Below, piece by piece: positions 26,271-33,677 of a DNA stretch of 64,000 bases; position 1 is the stretch's first letter; each line of letters opens with the position of its first letter. The DNA is taken from the NCBI GenBank assembly GCA_904830895.1, contig LR882958.1:4421501-4485500 (forward strand). The letters run 5' to 3'. The position numbers and the translations under genes were made by a program. Source of the DNA: Planktothrix rubescens CCAP 1459/22 (lineage in GTDB: Bacteria; Cyanobacteriota; Cyanobacteriia; Cyanobacteriales; Microcoleaceae). The notes under the pieces are model-generated. The model searched no databases. It was not told the origin of the DNA and was given only the letters and a program-made list of their open reading frames with translations.

Positions 26271-26597
26271 TCAATCTTCCTCATTTCTGCAAATAGCTGC
26301 CTCAATTTCTTCTGAATGAGTATCAGCATAAGTCCAAGCATTGACTAAATCCTCTGCTTTCAAGTGAGGGAAATCTTGTAAAATTCGAGCATCAGAAGCA
26401 CCATTACGACGATAATTGATCAATGACCAAACGGGGATACGAGTGTTAGCAATTCTAGCATCGCCACCGCATACCCCAGAAGTTTTTTCAATTCCTTGCC
26501 AAACATTACTTAAACTTTGAACGAGCAATTGAATCGCCTGTGCTTTTTCTGTTAGACTTAATGCTAGAAGTTGAGGTTCTAAGTCTTTTAGTGTCAT
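26271..26597 (-). CDS. DUF433 protein (putative antitoxin)
   Basis: 108 aa. After a helical N-terminus (LEPQLLALSLTEKAQAIQLLVQSL) comes the DUF433 core: GVCGGDARIANTRIPVWSLINYRR, with the G-x-P-x-I-x-x-T-R-I-P-V-like pattern, then ILQDFPHLKAEDLVNAWTYA. DUF433 has a winged-helix fold and is the expected DNA-binding antitoxin for DUF5615. It begins 59 nt before copy 3 of the R repeat and ends 3 nt before the toxin start. Confidence 0.87.
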   Translation of the reverse strand: MTLKDLEPQLLALSLTEKAQAIQLLVQSLSNVWQGIEKTSGVCGGDARIANTRIPVWSLINYRRNGASDARILQDFPHLKAEDLVNAWTYADTHSEEIEAAICRNEED

Positions 26598-26655
26598 GTT
26601 ACTGCCTCCTTTTTCATCATCAACAGCAATGTTTCTCTAATTATAATAGATAACC

Positions 26656-26712
26656 CTAAAGCTCAACACCAAATTTTATTTTTTGATGAACAACGGCTAA
26701 ATTCCACATATA
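26656..26712. repeat. Repeat family R, copy 3 (3' end of the TPR gene)
   Basis: The same 57 bp as copy 2, spaced 818 bp from it. It contains the TPR stop codon and last 17-18 codons. It is either the source of the repeat family or a C-terminus donated by it. Confidence 0.85.
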
Positions 26713-27276
26713 ATCCTCAATTTCATATTCAGTTGCAGCTTGATTAATATAGGTTTTAGCCAGTTCTATATTTTGTTCAGCTTCATAATATAATCCTAAG
26801 TAAAGATGACTATAAAAATTCCCTGATTTTCCTTGTTTTTCTCCGATTTTTAATAAATCTTCCGGGGTACAATTACCGACAAATAATTCATAAACACTTC
26901 TCAAAACCGGACGCGGATCATTTTTAACCGGAAGTAGGGTATTTTTAGCAGCTTCAACTCCTTGAAATTGGGCAATACATAAATATCGCCAAACCGTTTC
27001 TTCAACGTCTTGGGAATTAACGGTTAAATCAATTTCAAATTGTTCAGCACCGAGTTGATATTGTTCTGTATAATAATAGGATAATCCCCGTTGCCACAAA
27101 TAGGGTTTAATGCTAGAATCCAACTTTTCTGCGTGATCAAAGTCTTGGATAGATTCAGCAATTTTCCCTAATTTAAAATAAACCATTCCCCGTTGAATAT
27201 ATCCCCGAATATCATCAGGATGGGAATGAAAATATTTAGTCCAGTAGTTGAGTTGTTGTTCTAAGGAAAGAGGCAT
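26656..27276 (-). CDS. TPR-repeat protein
   Basis: 206 aa from the ATG at 27276 (MPLSLEQQLNYWTKYF); an in-frame TTG at 27306 lies inside a repeat palindrome and is unlikely. Three or so tetratricopeptide units are seen near residues 15-85 (IRGYIQRGMVYFKLGKIAES, LWQRGLSYYYTEQYQLGAEQ), and the rest is helical (FYSHLYLGLYYEAEQNIELA). The final about 18 residues (MWNLAVVHQKIKFGVEL) are encoded by the 57-bp repeat also found at 25838-25894. Likely a lipoprotein-free cytosolic scaffold; partner unknown. Confidence 0.82.
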   Translation of the reverse strand: MPLSLEQQLNYWTKYFHSHPDDIRGYIQRGMVYFKLGKIAESIQDFDHAEKLDSSIKPYLWQRGLSYYYTEQYQLGAEQFEIDLTVNSQDVEETVWRYLCIAQFQGVEAAKNTLLPVKNDPRPVLRSVYELFVGNCTPEDLLKIGEKQGKSGNFYSHLYLGLYYEAEQNIELAKTYINQAATEYEIEDYMWNLAVVHQKIKFGVEL

Positions 27277-27285
27277 ATTTGATAT

Positions 27286-27396
27286 TGTTGTTGCGCTTAA
27301 GCGCAATCTATTATAACAGAGAAGATGCGCTTAAGCGCAACAACGGGTGGAGCTAAAGCTCGACAAAGAATTAATTTAATTTTTTGATGAACAACA
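27286..27396. repeat. Repeat family R, copy 4 (full length)
   Basis: Contains TTGTTGTTGCGCTTAAGCGC, a second GCGCTTAAGCGC palindrome, AACAACGGGTGGAGCTAAAG and the tail TTTTTTGATGAACAAC. It matches copy 1 along most of its length. It sits just upstream of the TPR start, so the TPR gene has an R copy at each end. Confidence 0.8.
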
Positions 27397-27397
27397 G

Positions 27398-27426
27398 CCA
27401 TTACCCATTACCCATTACCCATTACC
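27398..27426. repeat. Heptamer tandem repeat (CCATTAC)4
   Basis: Four perfect CCATTAC units plus one base. This fits the short tandemly repeated (STRR) class known from filamentous cyanobacteria. It lies immediately upstream of the 6S RNA promoter. Confidence 0.9.
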
Positions 27427-27441
27427 TCTTGCCCAATCTCC

Positions 27442-27469
27442 TTGCTATCCCAGAAAAATCTGTTATAAT
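27442..27469 (+). promoter_or_regulatory. Predicted sigma70-type promoter of the 6S RNA
   Basis: TTGCTA at 27442-27447 and a perfect TATAAT at 27464-27469, spaced by 16 bp. Transcription would start around 27476, which agrees with the expected 5' end of the RNA. Confidence 0.65.
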
Positions 27470-27476
27470 AAGTTCA

Positions 27477-27664
27477 AGGTTGTGCTGCGGCGTTGGTGAT
27501 TTGCCGATATGTTTTTTTGATCTATAGCTTTAAGAATACGGGAGCCAAGAGAATTGCAGGCGGCAGTAAACCGAGCTTAGACTCGGAAACTTTAAGTCTG
27601 GTCGAGGTACCCACCTGGTTTTGCCCAGGTCAAAAGCTGAGGTAACACGGCGTTGCGGTTAACC
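27477..27664 (+). ncRNA. ssrS: 6S RNA
   Basis: About 188 nt, the usual size for cyanobacterial 6S RNA, which binds housekeeping RNA polymerase. The 3' half has the conserved block GTACCCACCTGGTTTT, CCAGGTC and GAGGTAACACGGC. The 5' segment GCTGCGGCGTTG (from 27484) pairs without gaps, with G-U wobbles, with CGGCGTTGCGGT near 27649-27660, giving the closing stem of the rod. The central region around 27505-27600 has a large internal bubble. It has its own promoter and no ORF. Ends are approximate. It lies in the usual setting between unrelated genes. Confidence 0.8.
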
Positions 27665-27693
27665 TTATCGATCAAGTTCTGAAACGATAGAAA

Positions 27694-28437
27694 CTATAAT
27701 AGGCCGTCCATTTCTAAATCTTCAATAATTTGTAATCCCCTCGGATCACCGACTCTTAATAACGATGATTTAGCATCATCCTTAACCCCTACATCCCCAT
27801 CTTCTTCTAAGGCTTCAATTAAGGCATCAATAGCCACGGCATAAACAACATTAGAGGGTAGTTCTCGACAGAGTTGACCCAATGCCCAGGCGCAGTTACT
27901 TCTAACCGCCGGAACCGGATCTTGACGCAGGGCTTCAATCATGGGGGGAATTGCCCGAATCACGGTATCATAACTCACTTTCGCCATTTGACCAAGGGAA
28001 CTCGCCGCCCACAGACGCACGGCGGGAATATCAGTTTTTAGGGCATCTAATAAAGGTTCTAAAGCTCGGCGATCGCCACAGGTTCCTAAAGCCCAAACCA
28101 CCCCTTTACGGACATAACCATTCCAGTCTTGATGTAGTTGTGTAATCAAAGCTTCCACCACTTGGGAATTAGAATTGCGTCCCAAGGCATAGGCCACACT
28201 TACCCGCACCAAAGGGCAACTATCCTTCAACAACCGAATTAAATCAGGAATAGCCCGCCTGTCCTTAATTTCACAAAATGCCCTGGCCGCAATCATGCGC
28301 TGTTGCGGTTCGGATGAGGTTAACAACAGCAACATTTCCTCTGGATCGGGTTTGGCCATTTCGCCATCATCCAATTGATCCAAAGGACTTTCTAAGGGGT
28401 CTTGAGTATTGGTTACGATCAGTTTTTCATCCTCCAT
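27694..28437 (-). CDS. HEAT-repeat (PBS lyase-like) protein
   Basis: 247 aa. After an acidic N-terminus there are about five HEAT units, for example IPDLIRLLKDSCPLVRVSVAYALG, and similar VRKGVVWALG and VRLWAASSLG turns. Such proteins in cyanobacteria include bilin lyase-like and NblB-like factors, but the active residues of CpcE/F lyases cannot be confirmed, so a generic scaffold role is safest. It is on the opposite strand to the 6S RNA and converges on it within 30 nt. Confidence 0.85.
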   Translation of the reverse strand: MEDEKLIVTNTQDPLESPLDQLDDGEMAKPDPEEMLLLLTSSEPQQRMIAARAFCEIKDRRAIPDLIRLLKDSCPLVRVSVAYALGRNSNSQVVEALITQLHQDWNGYVRKGVVWALGTCGDRRALEPLLDALKTDIPAVRLWAASSLGQMAKVSYDTVIRAIPPMIEALRQDPVPAVRSNCAWALGQLCRELPSNVVYAVAIDALIEALEEDGDVGVKDDAKSSLLRVGDPRGLQIIEDLEMDGLL

Positions 28438-28489
28438 ATCATTAATTTACAACAATTTGTCACCGTTGATGTTATCAATTTTAGGGAAG

Positions 28490-28975
28490 TTAAACCTCTT
28501 TGTATAGAATCTTCTGCATCAACAAAGATTGAGGTTGATAACCTAGTTTCTGATAAAGATTGAGAGCGGGTTGGTTATTCGTGAAAACTTGTAAACTGAT
28601 TTTGCGATCGCCTCGTCCTATGGCCCACTGTTGGACATGAGCCATTAAAGCCGAACCAATACCCCGTTTTCGGTGTTCTGGTGCGACATACAACAAAAAA
28701 ACATGGGCGGTGCGTTCTCCGTCGGCCAAATCAATCGCATTACCTAACCATAAACAAGCTATCGGTTCGGGAGGGTAGGAGTCTGGGTTGAATTTATCCA
28801 CCCACCACAAAGGAGTTTGAGGCGAAAAATACTGCTCAACAGTTAGGGCGAGATGGCTTAAATCTTGATCGGGGAATTGTTCCTTATAGGTTCGATATGC
28901 AAACTTGAGTAATAAAGCCCGATCTAAACGTGACCCCTGGCGCAAATGATAACCGGGAATAAAAACTTCAGACAC
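28490..28975 (-). CDS. GNAT family N-acetyltransferase
   Basis: 161 aa from a GTG at 28975 (MSEVFIPGYHLRQGS...). The ORF is open to an ATG at 29020, but the extra 15 residues overlap the small membrane-protein gene, and the block FIPGYHLRxGS is the normal start in cyanobacterial relatives. The acetyl-CoA loop is APEHRKRGIGSALM, followed by NQPALNLYQKLGYQ, the GNAT B motif. The aromatic segment PLWWVDKFN may form the acceptor site. The acceptor substrate is unknown. The start overlaps the stop of the upstream small gene. Confidence 0.82.
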   Translation of the reverse strand: MSEVFIPGYHLRQGSRLDRALLLKFAYRTYKEQFPDQDLSHLALTVEQYFSPQTPLWWVDKFNPDSYPPEPIACLWLGNAIDLADGERTAHVFLLYVAPEHRKRGIGSALMAHVQQWAIGRGDRKISLQVFTNNQPALNLYQKLGYQPQSLLMQKILYKEV

Positions 28976-29138
28976 GGATATGATTAAGGAAATAGGTCGC
29001 CGATGTAGTAATCGTGCCAATGGGCGCAGGGGCGGTCATATCTCCAGGGAGAAAAATTCGCGCACTGACAACGAACAGAGCAAATAAAAACATGATGACC
29101 ACAATCAACGGGGCCATATATTGACGAAAGAATGCCAT
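28968..29138 (-). CDS. Small single-span membrane protein
   Basis: 56 aa (MAFFRQYMAPLIVVIMFLFALFVVSARIFLP...). One clear transmembrane helix at about 9-27 follows a short basic N-terminus, and a proline/threonine-rich outer part (GDMTAPAPIGTI) comes after. Its 3' end overlaps the GNAT start by 8 nt, so the two are probably translated together. It resembles short conserved membrane proteins of cyanobacteria, but no name can be given. No obvious ribosome site is seen. Confidence 0.6.
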   Translation of the reverse strand: MAFFRQYMAPLIVVIMFLFALFVVSARIFLPGDMTAPAPIGTITTSATYFLNHIRV

Positions 29139-29322
29139 AATCAGTTATCAGTTATCAGTGTAGGAATTGTCGGTTTTTAGCTAATAACCTACAATACAAT
29201 AAAAACTATCAACTATGAACGAATAACTAATAACTGGTACGGATGCAATAACAGCCTGACGAGATTGCGCTTTGTTTAGGCGCGTCTAACCACTGATAAC
29301 TGTTTACTGATAACTGAATTAA

Positions 29323-30633
29323 ATGACTTCTATCCTCGTTAAACCATCTTTGCCTCGACCGATCAATACTCCCACTGTTCATCAACTCTCCAATGGTCTG
29401 ACCATTGTGGCAGAACAGTTAGCCGTTGATGCGGTAAATCTCAATGTTTGGATTAATATTGGTTCAGCCATTGAATCCGATGATATCAACGGTATGGCGC
29501 ACTTTTTAGAACATATCGTTTTTAAAGGCACACCCCATCTGCAAATCGGTGAATTTGAGCAAAAAATCGAACAACGGGGCGCGGTCACCAATGCAGCAAC
29601 CAGTCAGGACTATACCCATTACTACATCACCACCGCCCCCCAGGACTTTGCGGATTTAGCTCCCCTACAATTTGATGTGGTTCTGAATGCCAGTGTCGCG
29701 GATGAAGCCTTTGAACGGGAACGATTTGTCGTCTTAGAAGAAATTCGTCGGGCTGAAGATAACCCAGGGCGGCGTTCCTTCCGTCAGTCCATGGAAATCG
29801 CCTTTGAGCGACTCCCCTATCGTCGTCCGGTTTTGGGGCCAGCATCGGTGATTGAGCAGTTACAATCTCAACAAATGCGGGATTTCCATGGCACTTGGTA
29901 TCAGCCCCGCTCCATGACCGTAGCAGTGGTCGGAAATTTACCCGTGGAAAATTTGATCCAAACGGTAGAAAATTCCGTTAGCTCGGTTTATTCCCCATCC
30001 TCGTCGGGTTCTGCCCTCCCTGAACTACAACCCTGGACTCCTGAAGCGAGTTTTCAGGAAATTGTTCGTCAAGAAATCATTGATGATACCTTGGAACAAG
30101 CCCGATTATTGATGTTGTGGCGTGTACCTGGTTTAGTAGAACTTTCTGAAACCTATCCTTTAGATGTTTTAGCCTATATTTTAGGTCAGGGCAGAACCGC
30201 ACGACTATTCCAAGACCTACGAGAAAATCGGGGGTTAGTTTCGTCGATTTCTGCGAGTAATATGACCCAGCGTTGGCAGGGGGTATTTTATATTTCAGCC
30301 CGTTTGCCCGTGGAGAATTTGGCTCTGGTTGAAGGAATTCTCACCGATCATATTCGTCAAATCCAAAGCGAATTAATTACCGAAGATGAAATTGCTAAAG
30401 TTAGGATGCAGGTGGCAAATCGGTTTATCTTTGGAAATGAAACTCCTAGCGATCGCGCCGGGTTGTATGGATACTATCAATCTTTGGTGGGGGATTTAAC
30501 TGCTGGTCTCTATTACCCCGATCATATTCAAAGTTTGAGTTCAGAAACCATTCAACAGGCAGCACAACGGTATTTGTCTCCTGATGCCTATGGAATTGTG
30601 ATTTTGAAACCTTCCTCAAACAGTCATCAGTAA
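29323..30633 (+). CDS. M16 family zinc peptidase
   Basis: 436 aa, the single-unit form of processing peptidases. The inverted zinc motif HFLEH (His60, Glu63, His64) is present, followed by FKGT, and the second-shell EEIRRAEDNPGRRS is near residue 140. Two homologous halves are visible; the C-terminal half has ILGQGRTARLFQDLRENRGLVSSISA. This is a catalytically competent PqqL/MPP-like peptidase for small peptides. Cyanobacteria often have two M16 genes in tandem; the second is not present here, as an IS element follows 78 nt downstream. Confidence 0.92.
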   Translation: MTSILVKPSLPRPINTPTVHQLSNGLTIVAEQLAVDAVNLNVWINIGSAIESDDINGMAHFLEHIVFKGTPHLQIGEFEQKIEQRGAVTNAATSQDYTHYYITTAPQDFADLAPLQFDVVLNASVADEAFERERFVVLEEIRRAEDNPGRRSFRQSMEIAFERLPYRRPVLGPASVIEQLQSQQMRDFHGTWYQPRSMTVAVVGNLPVENLIQTVENSVSSVYSPSSSGSALPELQPWTPEASFQEIVRQEIIDDTLEQARLLMLWRVPGLVELSETYPLDVLAYILGQGRTARLFQDLRENRGLVSSISASNMTQRWQGVFYISARLPVENLALVEGILTDHIRQIQSELITEDEIAKVRMQVANRFIFGNETPSDRAGLYGYYQSLVGDLTAGLYYPDHIQSLSSETIQQAAQRYLSPDAYGIVILKPSSNSHQ

Positions 30634-30690
30634 TCAGTCATCAGTTAACAGTTAACAGTCATCAGTTAACAGTGTAAGAGGTATCAGTTA
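30634..30690. repeat. Heptamer-type repeats (CAGTCATCAGTTAA variants)
   Basis: Imperfect tandem copies of CAGTTATC/CAGTCATC between the M16 gene and the IS element. The same family is found at 29141-29160, 45041-45175, 49698-49781 and 58202-58215. Confidence 0.8.
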
Positions 30691-30710
30691 TCAAAAGAAC
30701 CCGCCCTTAC

Positions 30711-32081
30711 AAAGCCAGGGTGGGAGCGTGAAAGCCCACTGGCTTCAGCCGTGGGATGAAACGCGACGCAGGCACTTTTAAGTGCCGTCATCTACCAATT
30801 AATTTGTACCCAGTTATTAGATATTTATGTTATCATATTTTCCATGATCAAAGTAACTCGGACGATTAAATTAAAATTCGCAAAACTCAACCGTTGTCAA
30901 GCTCAAATGTTTGAGCAAATGACGGAAGAAAACACGCAGATTGCTAATAAGCTGTTGTCATTGCCAATTAAAGAACGGCGAAAAATGACAACAGCTAAAA
31001 TCATGTCCGAGTTAAAATCTGCTCTGGTTAATCAAGTAATTCGACATACCACATCACCCACGGGTCGTAAAACCAAACAGTATAAAGTTCTTCCCGTGGA
31101 AGTTAACAACCAAAACTGGAAGTTAACTCAAAGAGGGAATACTTATTCAATTAGCTTCCCGACTCTTAAAGGTGAAAAAAGAATCCCCATTGAAGTTGTA
31201 TCCGCTCACTGGCAAACCATTTTAGATGGATTATTAGAGGGAACAATTCAAGGAGGATCTTTTAAGTTAATTAAACATAGAAATAAGTGGTATGTCTATC
31301 TGTCAATCACTGAGGATGTTCCAGAAGTTGAGACAGAGAAAAGATTAGGATGTGACCGAGGGCAGAATAATTTAGCTGTAGTTGCACCAAAAGAAGGTTT
31401 CGGTAAATTCTTTAATGGTCAAAGCGTTAAGCATCGGAGACGTTATTTTCAACAAAGAAGGCAACAACTTCAAGAAGCTAAAAAGTTTCGAGCTTTAAAG
31501 AAATGGAACAAGAAAGAGCAACGATGGATGGATGCTATCAACCATACCATTAGTCGCCGAATTGTTCGTTTTGCCGAATTTCATAATGCTGATGTTGTGA
31601 TTGAGGATTTAGAAGGTTGTCGAAATACCATGAAACAGAGACAGAAATCTCGTTCTGATTCTGGTCAATCTCGACATAGTTGGTCTTATTATTCTTTGGA
31701 GCAGAAACTTAATTATAAGTTAGCTCTTAAAGGATTGAAGTTAATCAAAAGACCTGCACCATACACCTCTAAATCTTGCTCAACTTGCGGTGTTATTGGC
31801 AAAAGAAATCGACATGATTTCAATTGCCCTAATGGTCACTACCACAATTCTGATTTTAATGCTGCACGAAATCTGTCTCAATGGGATGGTTTCGCTTGTG
31901 ATTTAAACCTAAAGAGAGATGCTTCTGTAATGGATTCATCCGGTTTAAATTATGGGGTGTTTGGCGCACCCCCGAACTCGGTGAAAAACAATCAAAAAGA
32001 GTATATTCAACTGTCTTTATTTGATTGGGCTAGATACGAGAATCCCACCCCTTTAGCGTAGCGTAGGGGTGGGAGTGTCAA
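30711..32081 (+). mobile_element. IS200/IS605-type element carrying only tnpB (copy 1)
   Basis: 1371 bp. The left side is preceded by TTAC (30707-30710) and the right end is TCAA (32078-32081), the cleavage tetranucleotides known for IS608-type elements. An imperfect hairpin (GCCAGGGTGGG / CCCACTGGC) lies just inside the left end. A perfect 9-bp stem CCCACCCCT / AGGGGTGGG (32044-32052, 32065-32073) lies at the right end. No Y1 transposase tnpA is present, so the element depends on a helper. The second copy at 59465-60835 has the same length and almost the same sequence. Confidence 0.9.
30844..32061 (+). CDS. tnpB: TnpB RNA-guided nuclease (IS605 OrfB family)
   Basis: 405 aa. The RuvC-like catalytic residues are visible: Asp in GCDRGQNNLAVV (about 171), Glu in VVIEDLEGC (about 254) and Asp in NSDFNAARN (about 337). 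The zinc-ribbon has CSTCG, but the second half reads FNCPNGHYHNSD, where the usual second CxxC lacks its last Cys. TnpB with the right-end RNA cuts DNA next to a target-adjacent motif equal to the insertion site (TTAC here, by analogy). The 3' end overlaps the presumed guide RNA region. Confidence 0.92.
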   Translation: MIKVTRTIKLKFAKLNRCQAQMFEQMTEENTQIANKLLSLPIKERRKMTTAKIMSELKSALVNQVIRHTTSPTGRKTKQYKVLPVEVNNQNWKLTQRGNTYSISFPTLKGEKRIPIEVVSAHWQTILDGLLEGTIQGGSFKLIKHRNKWYVYLSITEDVPEVETEKRLGCDRGQNNLAVVAPKEGFGKFFNGQSVKHRRRYFQQRRQQLQEAKKFRALKKWNKKEQRWMDAINHTISRRIVRFAEFHNADVVIEDLEGCRNTMKQRQKSRSDSGQSRHSWSYYSLEQKLNYKLALKGLKLIKRPAPYTSKSCSTCGVIGKRNRHDFNCPNGHYHNSDFNAARNLSQWDGFACDLNLKRDASVMDSSGLNYGVFGAPPNSVKNNQKEYIQLSLFDWARYENPTPLA

Positions 32082-32587
32082 GTTCCTTGAATTCAAGAAA
32101 ACCCAGAGTTGAGAAGTTTGTGGGGACTAATAATGGTAAAATTGTCCTGACAACTTTGATCTCCATGTTTTTTGAGTCATTGGTGAGAATTAGCCTCTGT
32201 CAGCACCCCGCACTCTCTGTGACGGGGCTATGCGCGGAGCGCAGGCTACGCGCCCGGTGCCTCTAACTTCAGTTAGTTGACCAGCCTAAGTCTTAACTGA
32301 CTACGTTTTTGTGAGTCAAGACACCCTGTTGGATGCGTAGCTAGTCCCTGGCTCTGTCGTTAGTAGTTAAACAGTTTTACGAGGGGTAAGACAGTGCTAC
32401 TAGCCTAACAAGCTCTTAAAACCTTGGCGTTCGCGTAGCGTGTGCGAAGCACTCAGCTAACTTTACCCTAGAAATAGGAGTTAGGAGGGCCACCATACCC
32501 TCCTCCCTGAAAGGGGAAATATAAAGCCGTCCTATAAGGCTTGCCCTGAGCTTGTCGAATGGGACGGGGTTTCTACCCATTTTTCTG
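32082..32587. other. Structured intergenic region of unknown nature
   Basis: About 500 nt without a convincing gene. It contains the palindrome-rich stretches GCGCGGAGCGCAGGCTACGCGC and GCGTTCGCGTAGCGTGTGCGAAGC, and a hairpin-like AGGAGGGCCACCATACCCTCCT just before the next gene. The short ORF at 32069-32266 is within these repeats and is not credible. It may be a repeat graveyard, a decayed element or a structured RNA; none can be chosen from sequence alone. Confidence 0.5.
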
Positions 32588-33616
32588 ATGAAACTACAAG
32601 ATTTTCTCGGTAAAAATACTCGATATGATATTAAAGGTATTTCTGAAGACGACGAACTTTCCCGCCAAGTTCAGACTCGACTAATTGATTTAGGACTACT
32701 TGATCCGCCTGTGGATGGGGTTTTTGGCCCGAAATCAACGGCGGGATTACACCAATTTCAGAAGTTGATGGAGTGTGGTGAAGCGGGTTATCTGGGCGCA
32801 GTAACGGCGAAAAAGCTAATAGAAGCAAAACGGGAACAGATTCCCGTAGCAACCCCAATTCTGAAAACGGTCAAAAGTACAGTTTTTAAAGTTAAACCGA
32901 TTGCTTCTTCTCAACTAAATGACTCGGAAAAATTTGCGATTCCCGCCGATAAAGAATTTAGTGTTTTAGCCTACGATCCCATTCGCGGACATTTACGAGT
33001 CGCTTTACGCACTGAATCCTACGGGGGATATTCGGTCTTATATATTTGGGGAGAACACGCTGAAATTTATGAAAATGGCAGCCGGGTGTATCCTAAACCG
33101 CTTCCCAAAAGTTTCCGTCTCAATGTTCCCTATAAATCTCAATTGGATAACTGGTTTAATCCGACGGGATCGTGCAATGTGACATCCATAGCAATGTGTT
33201 TGGAATACTTGAAAGCTCGTCGCAAAACCAGTTCTGGTCAGTTTGAAGATGAACTCTATCAATATGCTATTGATAAAGGCTACAGTCGCCACAATCCCAA
33301 CGATTTAGCTCGAATTGTTCGAGATTATGGCTGTCAGGATTATTTTACTGAAAATGGCACCATAGATGATATCAAAGATTGGATTGCGGCTGGAAATCCT
33401 GCTGTAATTCATGGATATTTCACCTCCTTTGGTCATATTATGCCTGTGGTGGGTTATGACGAATATGGGTTTATTGTTCATGACCCTTATGGGGAATGGT
33501 TTTCCTCCGGTTATCGCACGGATTTGAGTGGATCTTATTTGAATTATTCCTATCTACTGATCCGCCGTGTTTGCATACCTGATGGTAGTTTTTGGGTACA
33601 TTTTATTTCTAAGTAG
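32588..33616 (+). CDS. C39-like cysteine peptidase with peptidoglycan-binding domain
   Basis: 342 aa from the ATG at 32588 (MKLQDFLGKNTRYD). An N-terminal PG_binding_1 domain (about 20-80) has VQTRLIDLGLLDPPVDGVFGPKST. The C-terminal peptidase_C39_2 domain has the catalytic Cys in GSCNVTSIAMCLEYL, the His in GHIMPVVGYDEYG, and DPYGEW as the third position. No signal peptide was seen; a start at 32552 does not create one. The likely role is cell-wall-associated peptide cleavage. Confidence 0.85.
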   Translation: MKLQDFLGKNTRYDIKGISEDDELSRQVQTRLIDLGLLDPPVDGVFGPKSTAGLHQFQKLMECGEAGYLGAVTAKKLIEAKREQIPVATPILKTVKSTVFKVKPIASSQLNDSEKFAIPADKEFSVLAYDPIRGHLRVALRTESYGGYSVLYIWGEHAEIYENGSRVYPKPLPKSFRLNVPYKSQLDNWFNPTGSCNVTSIAMCLEYLKARRKTSSGQFEDELYQYAIDKGYSRHNPNDLARIVRDYGCQDYFTENGTIDDIKDWIAAGNPAVIHGYFTSFGHIMPVVGYDEYGFIVHDPYGEWFSSGYRTDLSGSYLNYSYLLIRRVCIPDGSFWVHFISK

Positions 33617-33677
33617 TTGTTAGGAATAAAAGTGTAATCTTAGGGCGAGGTTTGTTTACTCGCCCCTAAAGTTTAAT

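Noticed and set aside
32069-32266. 65-codon ORF after the first TnpB element
   Set aside because: No ribosome site, and it runs through palindromic repeats with low-complexity translation.
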